A stretch of 64,000 nucleotides of DNA. Source: Tsukamurella sputi (GTDB taxonomy: Bacteria; Actinomycetota; Actinomycetes; Mycobacteriales; Mycobacteriaceae). Below are positions 1-8,828 of this stretch, piece by piece (the stretch's first letter is position 1; every line of letters begins with the position of its first letter). The stretch spans positions 124,001 through 188,000 of the forward strand of contig NZ_VIGV01000003.1 in assembly GCF_007858445.1 (NCBI RefSeq), given 5' to 3'. The translations under genes were made by a program, and so were the position numbers. The notes under the pieces were generated by a model that searched no databases, was not told the DNA's origin, and saw only the letters and a list, made by a program, of their open reading frames with translations.

Positions 1-504
1 TGGGAGTACCAGTGCTGCGGGACGGTGCCGCGCGTCGGTGGAACGGTGCGCGGTTCGCTCACCCTGCATCCCAGTCGACGGCCGGGCTATCCGGCGCCCG
101 AGGTGCTCGATTGGGATCCGGCGTCCGGGCTGGTGCGCGTCGGAGACCTCTACGCGCAGCTGGGCTTCTCCGTGACCGATCCCTATCGCACCGACCTCAT
201 CGTCAGCCTGGGGTGGCACGACGCCGGACCGGCGCCGACGGTCGTGGGCACCGTCGAGATCCTCCTGGAGGAGACGGGCACCTACGTGCGCCAGAGCACC
301 GGCGAGCTCGACATCGCCCCCGCGTCCGTCGAGTACCGCGAGGTGCGGGAGGCGACGATGTGGCCCGAGGATCGCCTTGAGGCCGGTGGGCCTGCCGCGG
401 CCGGCGTCGTGGCCGGGGTGCGGCTCGCGAGCCCCGTCGAGGAGGCGGACCGCGCCCGCATCCTGGCGGAGGGCCTCCGCTTGTTCACCGAAGCCGGGGT
501 CTGA
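1..504 (+). CDS. hypothetical protein, 5' end missing
   Basis: The reading frame is open from the first base, so the gene begins upstream of the window; a GTG at 25 is only an internal candidate. The visible 167 residues start W-E-Y-Q-C-C-G, a motif I associate weakly with the actinobacterial DUF6578 family, followed by a mixed, mostly soluble sequence with no signal peptide, membrane segment or catalytic motif. It ends 4 nt before the stop of the leftward MFS gene, so the two genes converge. The function is unknown. Confidence 0.65.
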   Translation, partial: WEYQCCGTVPRVGGTVRGSLTLHPSRRPGYPAPEVLDWDPASGLVRVGDLYAQLGFSVTDPYRTDLIVSLGWHDAGPAPTVVGTVEILLEETGTYVRQSTGELDIAPASVEYREVREATMWPEDRLEAGGPAAAGVVAGVRLASPVEEADRARILAEGLRLFTEAGV

Positions 505-508
505 GGGC

Positions 509-1792
509 TCACACCGAGACCGGATCCGGCGAAGCGACGGACGCGCGGGCCTTCGGCACCGCCCAGCACATCGCCGCGGCGGCCACGCAGAGCGCGCCCG
601 CGGTGTAGAACGCGGGGTCGTAGCCGCCCGAGGCATCGCGGATGTAGCCGGCGCCGAACGCCGCCACAGCGGCTCCCAACTGGTGCGAGGCGAAGATCCA
701 GCCGAACACCACGGGCGTCGACTCGCCGAAGTGCTCGCGCGCCAGGGCCATCGTGGGCGGCACCGTCGCCACCCAGTCGAGACCGTAGAACAGGATGAAG
801 ACGAGCAGGCCCGGCGCGATCCCCGGCGACAGCAGCGCGGGGAGCAGGCCGAGGGCCAGTCCGCGCCCCAGGTAGTAGACGACGAGCAGGATCCGCGAAT
901 CGACGCGATCGGTGAGCCACCCGGAGGCGATGGTGCCCACGACGTCGAAGACGCCGATGACCGCGAGTAAGGAAGCGGCGGTGGTGGCGGGCATCCCGTG
1001 ATCCCCTGCGGCGGGGATGAAATGCGTCTGCAGCAGGCCGTTGGTGGTCGCGCCGCAGATGGCGAAGCTGGCGGCCAGCAGCCAGAAGGCGGGGTGCCGG
1101 GCGCCCGTCGTCAGGCCCGCGAATGCCGCCTTCACGGCGCCGCCGGTGGGGGCGGGCGGGTGCACCACCTCGGAACCGCCGAACGGCGCCAGGCCCAGTT
1201 GCGCCGGCCACGACCGCAGGAACAGACCGGCCACGGGGATCACCGCGACCGCGACGGCGGTGACGACGAGGGTCGCGGTGCGCCAACCGTGCGCCTCCGA
1301 CAGTGCGGCGACCAGCGGGAGGAAGATCAGTTGGCCGGTGGCGCTGGCTGCGGTGAGCACTCCGGTGACGAGGCCGCGTCGTGCGACGAACCAGCGCATC
1401 GCGATGGTGGCCACGAAGGCCGTCGACAACGAACCCGTGCCGAGTCCGACCAGCACGCCCCACAACAGCACCAGCTGCCAGGCGTCGGTCATGAACACGG
1501 CGAGCCCGGTGCCGGCGGCAACGAGCGTCAGCGCGCCGATCACCACGGGCCGGACGCCGAGCTTGTCCATCAGCGCCGCCGAGAACGGTGCCGTGAGCCC
1601 GAAGAGCGCCATGTTCACGGACATGGCCGCGCCGATCGTGGCGTGCGACCAGCCGAATTCCATGTGCAGCGGGTCCATCATGACGCCCGGCACGGAGCGG
1701 AAGCCCGCCGCGCCGAGCATCGTCACGAAGGCGACGCCGGCCACGATCCAGGCGTAATGGGGCGCTCGTAGGCGCTTCAGCGGAGTGGTCAC
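509..1792 (-). CDS. MFS transporter, 12 transmembrane segments
   Basis: About 427 residues made almost wholly of hydrophobic helices, in the pattern of a 12-helix major facilitator with a central cytoplasmic loop near residue 200. The chosen GTG start gives V-T-T-P-L-K-R-L-R-A-P-H-Y-A-W just before the first helix; ATG codons at 1834 and 1864 would add charged N-terminal residues and crowd the divergent regulator. The Y-A-W-I-V entry and general form resemble the oxalate/formate antiporter or monocarboxylate-type MFS group, but the substrate cannot be read. It is divergent from the AraC-type gene at 1863, which is its likely regulator by position. Confidence 0.85.
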   Translation of the reverse strand: MTTPLKRLRAPHYAWIVAGVAFVTMLGAAGFRSVPGVMMDPLHMEFGWSHATIGAAMSVNMALFGLTAPFSAALMDKLGVRPVVIGALTLVAAGTGLAVFMTDAWQLVLLWGVLVGLGTGSLSTAFVATIAMRWFVARRGLVTGVLTAASATGQLIFLPLVAALSEAHGWRTATLVVTAVAVAVIPVAGLFLRSWPAQLGLAPFGGSEVVHPPAPTGGAVKAAFAGLTTGARHPAFWLLAASFAICGATTNGLLQTHFIPAAGDHGMPATTAASLLAVIGVFDVVGTIASGWLTDRVDSRILLVVYYLGRGLALGLLPALLSPGIAPGLLVFILFYGLDWVATVPPTMALAREHFGESTPVVFGWIFASHQLGAAVAAFGAGYIRDASGGYDPAFYTAGALCVAAAAMCWAVPKARASVASPDPVSV

Positions 1793-1862
1793 CGCACTAG
1801 ATTCCCGGACGGCGGCCCGTCGAACCAGTGGCATTGATGACAAGATATGAAAGAATCGTGCC

Positions 1863-2828
1863 ATGCACACCGTGGCCGTCCTGCTGCTGGAACCGATCGT
1901 CGGATTCGATGCCGCGATCCCGCCCCTGTGCTTCTCCGAGGCCACCGACGACGACGATCGGCCCCTGTACCGTGTCGTGACCTGCGGCGTCGACGGCCGA
2001 CCGGTCCACGCCACGGGCGGCTACACGATCGTTCCCGAGGCCGGCCTCGACGTGCTGGCCGAGGCCGACACCCTCATCGTCCCCGGCACCAAGATCGCAG
2101 GACCTCGCTTCGAGGGCACCCTCCCCGACGAGGTGCGCGACGCCCTCGCCGCTGTGCGTCCGGGCACGCGCATCGTCTCCATCTGCACCGGCGCCTTCGT
2201 CCTCGCGGCCGCCGGGTTGCTCGACGGCCGGGCCGTCACCACCCACTGGAAGTACGGCGCGCAGCTGCGCAAGCTCTACCCTCGGGTCGGTCTCGTCGAG
2301 CACGTGCTGTTCACCGACGACGGCGACGTCCTCACCTCGGCGGGGCTGGCCGCCGGCCTCGACCTGTGCCTGCACCTGATCCGCTCGGATCATGGCGCCG
2401 CGGTGGCCAACAAGGTCGCGCGTCACTGCGTGGTGCCGCCCGCCCGCGAGGGCACACAGGCCCAGTTCGTCGACGTGCCCGTGCCCGTCAGCGGGGCGGG
2501 CAGCACGGTCGAACCGCGGGACTGGGCCACCCGGAACCTGAACGCGAACCTGTCGGTCGAGGTGCTCGCGCGCCGGGCCGGGATGTCGGTGCGGACCTTC
2601 AACCGGCGGTTCCGGGAGGAGACCGGCCAGACGCCCGGCGCGTGGATCCTCCGTCGCCGCCTCGACCGCGCCCGCGAGCTGCTGGAGACCTCGGCGCTGT
2701 CCGTCGACGCGGTCGCGCGCGAGGCCGGGCTCGGCACCGGCGCGAGCCTGCGGTCGCACCTGCGCCGCGACACGGGGATGACGCCACTCGGCTACCGCCG
2801 CGTCTTCCGGGAGGCGGCGGGCGCGTGA
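1863..2828 (+). CDS. GlxA-family transcriptional regulator (DJ-1/PfpI + AraC HTH)
   Basis: 321 residues. Residues about 1-165 form a DJ-1/PfpI-like class I glutamine amidotransferase fold with the nucleophile-elbow signature S-I-C-T-G-A-F-V-L-A; in this regulator family the fold usually senses rather than catalyses. Residues about 215-315 carry two AraC-type helix-turn-helix motifs (S-V-E-V-L-A-R-R-A-G-M-S-V-R-T-F and D-A-V-A-R-E-A-G-L). Divergent from the MFS gene at 509-1792, with only about 70 nt between the starts, so it probably controls that transporter. A paralogue lies at 46231-47220 and shares the segment D-L-C-L-H-L-I-R-S-D-H-G-A. Confidence 0.9.
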   Translation: MHTVAVLLLEPIVGFDAAIPPLCFSEATDDDDRPLYRVVTCGVDGRPVHATGGYTIVPEAGLDVLAEADTLIVPGTKIAGPRFEGTLPDEVRDALAAVRPGTRIVSICTGAFVLAAAGLLDGRAVTTHWKYGAQLRKLYPRVGLVEHVLFTDDGDVLTSAGLAAGLDLCLHLIRSDHGAAVANKVARHCVVPPAREGTQAQFVDVPVPVSGAGSTVEPRDWATRNLNANLSVEVLARRAGMSVRTFNRRFREETGQTPGAWILRRRLDRARELLETSALSVDAVAREAGLGTGASLRSHLRRDTGMTPLGYRRVFREAAGA

Positions 2829-2905
2829 GCGTCGCACCGTCGGACCCGGACGGCGCCCACCCGGGCACTGGACGATCCCCGGGGGCGGCCGGGCAAGATG
2901 GTCGA

Positions 2906-4048
2906 ATGCAGAGTCGGGTTGCGCCGCTCACCGGGCTGCGCGCCGTCGCGGCGGCCGCGGTGTGCCTGACGCACGCCGCCTTCTCCACGGGGCACTACAC
3001 CGACGACTTCGTCGGACACTTCTGGGCGCGATTCGAGATCGGCGTGCCGATCTTCTTCGCGCTCTCGGGCTTCCTGCTGTTCCGGCCGTGGGTGCGACTG
3101 CTGCAGGACGGGACGGGCCACCAGCCGGACCTGCGACGGTACGCCTGGCATCGGTTCCGGCGCGTCGTCCCGGCGTACTGGGTGGTCGTGGTCCTCGTGT
3201 ACGCGCTGGGGCTCGTGCGGCACGAGCCCAACCCGTCCGGCCGCGGGATCGACGGCCTGATCCGGAACCTCAGCTTCACCCAGATCTACGGATTCGGGCA
3301 CCTGCGGGTGGGCCTCACGCAGGCGTGGAGCCTCGCGGTGGAGATGGCCTTCTACCTCGCGCTTCCGCTGATCGGGTGGGTGCTCACCGTGCTGCTGTGC
3401 CGATACCGGTGGCGGCCCGGGCTACTGCTCGCCGGCCTCGCAGCGTTCGCCGCGATCACGCCGGTGTGGATCGTGATCGCCCCGTCCATCGAGCTCACGG
3501 CCCGCATGTGGCCGCCCGCCTACCTCTGGTGGTTCCTGGCGGGGATGGCCCTGACCGTGGCGGCCGCGCAGGCCCGACGGTGGCCGCGCGGCGCCACGCC
3601 CGCGTGCCTCGCGGCGGCGCTGATCGCCTTCGTCGTCTCCGCGTTGCCCGCGATCGGCGGGCCGCCGACGATGGTGCCCGGAAGCCCCGGCGAGGCGATC
3701 GTGAAATCCGTGTTGTACCTGGTGATCGCGGCCGCATTGATCGCCCCGCTCGGGCTAGCGCCGCAGTCCCGCTCGCTGTACCACCGACTGTTGGGCAGCC
3801 GCCCGATGGTGTGGCTCGGCGGCATCTCGTACGAGTACTTCCTGGTGCATCTGATCGTCATGGACGTGCTGCTCCTCGACGTCTTTGGCTGGCGGATGTT
3901 CACCGGGAACATCGCCGTGGCCTTCCTCGCCACCTCGCTCGTCAGCATCCCCCTCGCATGGGCGCTGCGCGCTGCACTGCCTTTCGGGGATGATGAAGGT
4001 CGCAGGGCGACGCAGAAGGGGGTGACGGATGTCCGCACAGGAGCCTGA
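2906..4048 (+). CDS. acyltransferase 3 family membrane protein
   Basis: 380 residues. The N-terminus reads P-L-T-G-L-R-A-V-A-A, with H at about residue 23, the usual opening of acyltransferase-3 (PF01757) proteins, which transfer acyl groups to sugars or lipids at the cytoplasmic membrane. R-Y-A-W-H-R-F-R-R-V-V-P-A-Y-W and about ten membrane helices follow, with the late motif S-Y-E-Y-F-L-V-H. An upstream GTG at 2825 in the same frame would add a proline-glycine-rich leader, so ATG 2906 is preferred. The 3' end overlaps the next gene by 20 nt, suggesting co-transcription. The substrate is unknown. Confidence 0.85.
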   Translation: MQSRVAPLTGLRAVAAAAVCLTHAAFSTGHYTDDFVGHFWARFEIGVPIFFALSGFLLFRPWVRLLQDGTGHQPDLRRYAWHRFRRVVPAYWVVVVLVYALGLVRHEPNPSGRGIDGLIRNLSFTQIYGFGHLRVGLTQAWSLAVEMAFYLALPLIGWVLTVLLCRYRWRPGLLLAGLAAFAAITPVWIVIAPSIELTARMWPPAYLWWFLAGMALTVAAAQARRWPRGATPACLAAALIAFVVSALPAIGGPPTMVPGSPGEAIVKSVLYLVIAAALIAPLGLAPQSRSLYHRLLGSRPMVWLGGISYEYFLVHLIVMDVLLLDVFGWRMFTGNIAVAFLATSLVSIPLAWALRAALPFGDDEGRRATQKGVTDVRTGA

Positions 4049-5159
4049 GGTGCACATCGAGGCGCCCGTGCGCCGCTGGTGCGATGCGCGCGCCATCCCC
4101 ATGCCGCGCCGCGAACTCTCCGACGAGGCGGCGCTGCTCATCGCCGCGGGCCATCTGCAGCCCGCCGCCCGCGAGGTGGTGCTCAACCGCTTCGATACCG
4201 AACGCGCCTTCCCGGACATCGGGGGCTATTCCAAGCTGCGCCGGCTCAGCCGGATCGCCGAGCACGAGGCCCCCGCTCCGGCGGCCGACGGCGTGCCGCC
4301 GAACCCGTTGCTGCAGGCCAAGGCGGCCGCCGATGCGGTCCGCGCGGCCGACGCGCGCCGCAAGCTGGCCGGCTTCCGGCATGCCTTCACCCTCAACCGG
4401 CTCTCCTTCGCCGCGGGTGTGCGCGCAGTGCGACGCGCCCGCAAGGACGCTGTGCACCTCGACCTCGACGAGCGCGATGCCCTCTTCGACGCGCTGTGCC
4501 TGACCCCGTTGCCGGTGACCCCGTCGGCGGCCGCGGTCGCCGCGCGCACCGTCGCGCGGGTCGCGGGCCCGGTACTCCGGCTCGCGCCACAGATGGCGGG
4601 CTGGGTCGACGGCCACGGTGCGCCCGACGAGGGGCTCCTCGTCTTCGAGGACCGCTACGACGTGCTGCTCTTCGTCGCAGGCCTGGTCTACGACAAGGTG
4701 AGCTACTCGCGCTCGGTCAGCGCGGGCGAGTTCGACGAGCAGCTGATGCAGCTGGATCTGCCCACCGACCTCGTGCAGATCTCCGCCGACGTCGCGCAGC
4801 TCAAGTCCGTCTGGGGCCAGCTCCGGTACGCGCCGGGCCTCGCCGACGGCACCCGGTCGGGCGAACTCGACAAGGTGTGGGGAGAGCTCGTCGACCGGGT
4901 CACGGCGCTCACCCGCGTCGGTGATCTGGTGGACGTCGCCGACTCCAAGCGCCCGCGGCGCATGTCCATCGAGTCGATCGACCAGCAGATCCACGAGCTG
5001 GTGCAGCGCGCCGGCGAGCGCGAGATCTCCACGCAGAGCGCGCGCCGCGTCGCCGGGCAGATCATGGGCGCGCGGGGCGATCTGCCGCCTCAGCTGCCCG
5101 ACGGTCCGCGCCGCGCCCTGCCCGGTCAGGCTCAGCCGCGCGACCAGGACGCCAGGTAG
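4029..5159 (+). CDS. hypothetical protein
   Basis: 376 residues, soluble, rich in Arg, Ala and Asp, with no signal peptide and no motif I recognise. The middle (about residues 95-135) is strongly basic and helical; the C-terminal third is also helical and ends in a disordered P-D-G-P-R-R tail. Its start overlaps the acyltransferase stop by 20 nt, so the two are probably one transcript. It converges with the thioesterase gene, the two 3' ends overlapping by 28 nt. Confidence 0.7.
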   Translation: MSAQEPEVHIEAPVRRWCDARAIPMPRRELSDEAALLIAAGHLQPAAREVVLNRFDTERAFPDIGGYSKLRRLSRIAEHEAPAPAADGVPPNPLLQAKAAADAVRAADARRKLAGFRHAFTLNRLSFAAGVRAVRRARKDAVHLDLDERDALFDALCLTPLPVTPSAAAVAARTVARVAGPVLRLAPQMAGWVDGHGAPDEGLLVFEDRYDVLLFVAGLVYDKVSYSRSVSAGEFDEQLMQLDLPTDLVQISADVAQLKSVWGQLRYAPGLADGTRSGELDKVWGELVDRVTALTRVGDLVDVADSKRPRRMSIESIDQQIHELVQRAGEREISTQSARRVAGQIMGARGDLPPQLPDGPRRALPGQAQPRDQDAR

Positions 5160-5566
5160 GACTTCTCGTCGTCGGTGAGGCGTCGTAGGCTGCGCTTCTC
5201 GATGTCGACCACCGCCATCTGGGTGGTCGCGAGGATCGCGGGCTTCGACTCCGCTGCCGCCTCGCGGGCCCGCACCTCGTAGCCGATCGTGAAATCGACG
5301 CTGCGGTTCGACGCTATGTACATGCCCACGTGAACCGGCGAATCCTCGTGGTACAGCTGCGCCTTGTACTTGATCGCGACGTCCGCGATGAAGGCGCTCT
5401 TGATCAGCGGCGCGTACTTCTCCCCGGCGGAGAGCAGCCACTGGATGCGGGCCTCCTCCAGCAGCGTCACCATCCGCGCGTGGTTCACGTGGCCCAGCGC
5501 GTCCATGTCGGACCAGCGGACGGGAACGTGTGCGGTGAAGGCGAACTCGTACTTGCCGAGGCTCAT
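5132..5566 (-). CDS. acyl-CoA thioesterase, hot-dog fold (4HBT)
   Basis: 144 residues, a typical single hot-dog domain length. The segment V-R-W-S-D-M-D-A-L-G-H-V-N-H-A carries the active-site Asp of 4-hydroxybenzoyl-CoA thioesterase-type enzymes, which hydrolyse acyl-CoA esters in the cytoplasm. The ATG at 5566 overlaps the TGA of the upstream aminotransferase as ATGA, so translation is coupled; this overlap fixes the start over a second ATG three codons earlier. The acyl substrate is unknown. Confidence 0.9.
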   Translation of the reverse strand: MSLGKYEFAFTAHVPVRWSDMDALGHVNHARMVTLLEEARIQWLLSAGEKYAPLIKSAFIADVAIKYKAQLYHEDSPVHVGMYIASNRSVDFTIGYEVRAREAAAESKPAILATTQMAVVDIEKRSLRRLTDDEKSYLASWSRG

Positions 5567-6654
5567 CGTGACCATCCGGTGGCGAAGGCCAGGAAGGCGT
5601 CGTTCTCCTCGGGCACGGTCACGGTGACGCGGACGCCGGCACCGTCGAAGCCTCGAACCAGCAGGCCCGCCTCGGCGGCGTCGGCGGTGAACCGCAGCGC
5701 GTCGGTGCCGAGGGGGAGCCAGACGAAGTTGGCCTGCGTGTGCGGGACCTCGAATCCGGCGTCCAGCAGCGCTTCCCGGACGCGGATGCGCTCGGCGACG
5801 ACGGCCTCGGTGCGGGCGAGGAGTTCGTCGTTCGCCTGCAAGGAGGCGATCGCGGCGGCCTGCGCGGGCACGCTGACGGAGAAGGGGAGGTGCACCTTGG
5901 TGAGCGCGGCGATCAGCTCCGGATCGGCGATGGCGTAGCCCACCCGCAGGCCCGCGAGGCCGTAGGCCTTGGAGAAGGTACGCAGCGCGATCACGTTGCG
6001 GTGCCGCGAGATCAGGGCGGCACCGTCGATCCGTTCGCCGGTCTGATCGTTGGCCCGGTGGTACTCGTAGTAGGCCTCGTCGAGGGCGACGACGACGTGC
6101 GGCGGCACCTTCTGCAGGAACGCCTCGAACGACTCCTCGGAGATCGTCGTGCCGGTGGGGTTGTTCGGGTTGCAGACGAAGATCAGGCGCGTGCGGTCGG
6201 TGATCGCGGCGGCCATCGCGTCGAGGTCGTGCGCGTGGTCGGCGGTGAGCGGGATCTGGACCGGCGTCGCCCCGACGACGCGGGTCACGATGGGGTAGGC
6301 CTCGAAACTGCGCCAGGCGAAGATCACTTCGTCGCCGGGGCGGCAGGTGACCTGCACCAGGTCCTGGCACAGCGCCACGGAACCGCACCCGGCGTGCAGC
6401 TGCTCCTCGGTGGCGCCGGTGAGCTTCGCCAGCTCGGCCTTGAGCGCCGCGGCGCCGTTGTCCGGGTAGCGGTTGGCGCTGCGCAGCACCTCGGCGAGGG
6501 CGGCGGAGACCGACGGCAGCGGACCGTCGACGATCTCGTTGGAGGCGAGCTTGATCGCGCCCGGCGCGGACTTGCCCGGGACGTACGCGGGGAGCGCGTC
6601 GAGATCGGCGCGGATGCTCAGCGGCGCGGGGCGGGACGGGTTCTCAGTGGCCAC
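5563..6654 (-). CDS. pat: aromatic / histidinol-phosphate aminotransferase (HisC2/Pat type)
   Basis: 363 residues from a GTG start (V-A-T-E-N-P-S-R-P). This is a fold-type I PLP enzyme: F-V-C-N-P-N-N-P-T-G is the substrate/PLP loop and R-T-F-S-K-A-Y-G-L-A-G-L-R-V-G-Y carries the Schiff-base lysine. Length and motifs fit the HisC family; actinobacterial second copies generally act on phenylpyruvate or imidazole acetol phosphate. It would transfer an amino group from glutamate in aromatic amino acid or histidine synthesis. It is translationally coupled to the thioesterase and shielded from the upstream CsbD gene by a strong terminator. Confidence 0.88.
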   Translation of the reverse strand: MATENPSRPAPLSIRADLDALPAYVPGKSAPGAIKLASNEIVDGPLPSVSAALAEVLRSANRYPDNGAAALKAELAKLTGATEEQLHAGCGSVALCQDLVQVTCRPGDEVIFAWRSFEAYPIVTRVVGATPVQIPLTADHAHDLDAMAAAITDRTRLIFVCNPNNPTGTTISEESFEAFLQKVPPHVVVALDEAYYEYHRANDQTGERIDGAALISRHRNVIALRTFSKAYGLAGLRVGYAIADPELIAALTKVHLPFSVSVPAQAAAIASLQANDELLARTEAVVAERIRVREALLDAGFEVPHTQANFVWLPLGTDALRFTADAAEAGLLVRGFDGAGVRVTVTVPEENDAFLAFATGWSR

Positions 6655-6682
6655 GGGGCCAGGGTAGCCGGGTCCGCTCCGA

Positions 6683-6730
6683 CACAGCACCGAGGCCGGT
6701 CATGGGACCGGCCTCGGTGTCGGTGCTGTG
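6683..6730 (-). terminator. nested stem-loop terminator behind CsbD-like gene
   Basis: A perfect 14-bp stem (6688-6701 with 6706-6719, loop ATGG) is enclosed by a second complementary pair, C-A-C-A-G-C-A-C-C-G-A at 6683-6693 and its complement at 6720-6730. The two pairings share bases, so they compete rather than form together. It lies directly after the leftward CsbD-like gene and before the aminotransferase start. Confidence 0.8.
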
Positions 6731-6735
6731 ATGCG

Positions 6736-6921
6736 TCAGTTGCCGGAGAGCTTGTCCTTGAGGGAGTTCGCCTCGTCCTTGACCTTGTCGCCGAACTCGG
6801 TCGCCTTCTCCTTCGCGGTGGCGGCGGCCGAATCGATGTCGCCCTGCACCTTGCTCGCGGCTTCCTGGGCGCGCCCCTTCAGATCCTCGGCCTTGCTCTT
6901 CGCGTCGTCTGCGAAACCCAT
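6736..6921 (-). CDS. small CsbD-like stress protein
   Basis: 61 residues, highly charged, predicted to be one long amphipathic helix: M-G-F-A-D-D-A-K-S-K-A-E-D-L-K-G-R-A-Q-E. The N-terminal 18 residues are almost the same as in the protein at 7044-7253, so the two are paralogues. CsbD-type and related antitoxin-like small proteins are commonly induced by envelope or general stress; no enzymatic role is expected. Strong stem-loops lie on both sides, so it may have its own promoter or receive only read-through. Confidence 0.75.
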   Translation of the reverse strand: MGFADDAKSKAEDLKGRAQEAASKVQGDIDSAAATAKEKATEFGDKVKDEANSLKDKLSGN

Positions 6922-6958
6922 GTCATTGCCTTCCGGTGAACCCGATGTACTGACCCGA

Positions 6959-7003
6959 GGACGGCCCCCGAGGGTTTTGATTCTGCAAGAGTGGGGGCCG
7001 TCC
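6959..7003 (-). terminator. stem-loop between the two CsbD-like genes
   Basis: An 11-bp perfect stem, G-G-A-C-G-G-C-C-C-C-C at 6959-6969 with its complement at 6993-7003, has a 23-nt loop. It sits downstream of the leftward gene at 7044-7253 and would end or attenuate the Asp23 operon before the second CsbD-like gene. Confidence 0.7.
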
Positions 7004-7043
7004 CGCTGGGCGAATCTTGCAATCGCGTCCTACCTGGGCCGAT

Positions 7044-7253
7044 TCAGTTGCCGGTCAGCTTGTCCTTGATGGCGTCGACGCCCTCCTTGACCTTGTCGGC
7101 GGCGTCCGCGATCTTCTCCTTGGCCGCGGCGAGGCCCTGATCGGCCTGGCCCTCGGCCTTGAGGTCGTCGTTGCCGGTGGCCGCACCCGCGGCCTCCTTC
7201 GCACGCCCCTTGAGATCCTCGGCCTTGTTCTTGGCGTCGTCTGCGATTCCCAT
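7044..7253 (-). CDS. CsbD family stress protein
   Basis: 69 residues: M-G-I-A-D-D-A-K-N-K-A-E-D-L-K-G-R-A-K-E followed by G-N-D-D-L-K-A-E-G-Q-A-D, the core that marks the CsbD family (general stress proteins of unknown biochemical role). The start lies 2 nt from the stop of the AmaP-like gene, so it is the last gene of the Asp23/alkaline-shock operon and ends at a stem-loop. Confidence 0.85.
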   Translation of the reverse strand: MGIADDAKNKAEDLKGRAKEAAGAATGNDDLKAEGQADQGLAAAKEKIADAADKVKEGVDAIKDKLTGN

Positions 7254-7255
7254 GC

Positions 7256-7849
7256 CTACGTCCTCTCGGAGATCGTTCGGTGTTCTTCTTCTCGGGGCCG
7301 TTCCCCAAGTCTCTTATCGCCCCGCCTGTCGTTCACCAGGAGCTGGAAACCGACGTCGGGGTTGGTGGCGGCGGTGACCTCGCGCCGTGCGGCGGCCGCC
7401 AATGCGGACAGCTCCTCGACCGACGCATCGGGGCTCACGCCGACGGCGATCCGGATGATCGGTCGGCCCTTCTCCACGACGGTCGACGGGCGGGCCCGGC
7501 GGATCAGCGGGCTCCGCGCCACGTCCGCCGCGGCCGCGTCAGCGACCCGTCCCAGGTCGACGGTGCCGCCGCCCTCGGTCGGGACGGTGCGCGTGGACGC
7601 GCTGCGCAGGTGGCGCACGAGCAGCCACAGCGTGCCGAGGATCAGCACCACGCCGGCTGCGCCGATCACGGGGGGCCACCACGGCTCGTCGGGCAGCCGC
7701 GTGACGGTCTCGGTGGACACCCGGTGGGTGGCGTCGGTGGCCGTGCGCTGTCCGAGCCGGTAGCCGAGCGCCCACAGGCCGCCGGCGAGCAGGACGAGGC
7801 CGACCAGGCCCGCGACGAGCCGGTCGATCACGCGGGTCGACGGCTTCAT
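7256..7849 (-). CDS. AmaP-like alkaline-shock membrane anchor
   Basis: 197 residues. Two hydrophobic helices near residues 8-30 and 60-80 are followed by a soluble C-terminal domain (about 95-180), the layout of AmaP proteins that hold Asp23 at the membrane. Start and stop overlap as ATGA with the DUF6286-like gene upstream, and the CsbD gene follows after 2 nt, so it belongs to one translation-coupled operon. Assignment rests on architecture and neighbours more than on a diagnostic motif. Confidence 0.7.
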   Translation of the reverse strand: MKPSTRVIDRLVAGLVGLVLLAGGLWALGYRLGQRTATDATHRVSTETVTRLPDEPWWPPVIGAAGVVLILGTLWLLVRHLRSASTRTVPTEGGGTVDLGRVADAAAADVARSPLIRRARPSTVVEKGRPIIRIAVGVSPDASVEELSALAAAARREVTAATNPDVGFQLLVNDRRGDKRLGERPREEEHRTISERT

Positions 7850-8640
7850 CGGGCCACCTCCTCGGCGGTGCGGCGGTCGGCGTCGATGCGCCGGCTGAAC
7901 CAGAGATCACCGGTCACGGGCTCGTGGCTGCGGCGACGGGGCTTGACGGCCGCGATGAGCAGCACCAGTCCCAGCACGATCGCGCCGATCGTGGCGGGCC
8001 AGGCCCACCAGGCCCACCGCATGTCGTCGGCGATGCGGGGCACGGTGTCGAGCCACCGGCGGCCGGCCACCCAGCCCAGCGAGACGACGGTGTCGCGCAC
8101 GGCGAGGACGCCGAGTGCCAGGACGGCCAGCAGGAGCGGCACCGTAGCGATGCTCGCACCGGCCGTGCGGCGAGGCGAGTGCTTGCGCAGGGCCCGCTCA
8201 GCCGTCGGCTCCGCCTCGACGGCCGGATGCCGGTACGCGAACGCGGCGGAGCTCGAGCGCTCGTCGCTGACCCGGGTGATGTGCACGTGCACCTCCTCCG
8301 GAGCGGAGCCCAGACTGCGGGCGAGCTCCTCGTCCACGGCGGTGCGCACCGAGGGCACGAGCCGGGCCGCGTCGAGCGGCCACTCGGCGGCGATCTGCAC
8401 GTCGACCTCGTTCCGGTCGCGGTCGGCGAACCGGACCGCCGGGAGCTGCCGCGTCGCCAGCCCGCGGCGGCGCTCGGTTCCGGGCACCGTGAGGACGGCG
8501 TGCTCGATCAGCTTGCGCCGCACCCGGTCGTCGATCACGGTGCGTCCGCGGGTGGCGGCATCCGCTGCGCGGTCCACACCCGTGCCACCGGTGGTGCCGT
8601 CCTCGACCGGAGTATCGGGAGTCACCGATTCGGTGGTCAT
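7846..8640 (-). CDS. DUF6286-like membrane protein of the Asp23 cluster
   Basis: 264 residues. Residues about 35-130 form a soluble Asp23-like region ending in V-H-V-H-I-T-R-V-S; two membrane helices follow at about 165-182 and 205-230, then a basic tail. This is the order seen in DUF6286 proteins, which occur beside asp23 genes in actinobacteria. It lies 2 nt after the DUF2273 gene and overlaps the AmaP-like gene by 4 nt. A role in envelope stress is inferred from context only. Confidence 0.7.
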   Translation of the reverse strand: MTTESVTPDTPVEDGTTGGTGVDRAADAATRGRTVIDDRVRRKLIEHAVLTVPGTERRRGLATRQLPAVRFADRDRNEVDVQIAAEWPLDAARLVPSVRTAVDEELARSLGSAPEEVHVHITRVSDERSSSAAFAYRHPAVEAEPTAERALRKHSPRRTAGASIATVPLLLAVLALGVLAVRDTVVSLGWVAGRRWLDTVPRIADDMRWAWWAWPATIGAIVLGLVLLIAAVKPRRRSHEPVTGDLWFSRRIDADRRTAEEVAR

Positions 8641-8642
8641 GG

Positions 8643-8828
8643 TCAGCTCCGGTCGCGGCGCCGCAGGGCGGTGAGATCGATGAGGCCGTCGAAGTGGGCG
8701 CCGATGGCCAAGCCCGCCCCGCCGAGGACGATCGCGAGCAGGAAGCCGACGAGTCCCCCGACGAGGACGGCGATCGCCACCAGGAGGCCGATCACGCCTC
8801 CCCAGACGGTGAAGTTTCCTGGTGTCAT
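8643..8828 (-). CDS. DUF2273-type small membrane protein
   Basis: 61 residues with two close hydrophobic stretches (about 9-27 and 28-45) and a basic end, T-A-L-R-R-R-D-R-S. Size, the M-T-P-G-N-F-T-V-W-G-G opening and its position between asp23 genes match DUF2273 proteins. ATGA overlap with the preceding Asp23-like gene. Confidence 0.75.
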   Translation of the reverse strand: MTPGNFTVWGGVIGLLVAIAVLVGGLVGFLLAIVLGGAGLAIGAHFDGLIDLTALRRRDRS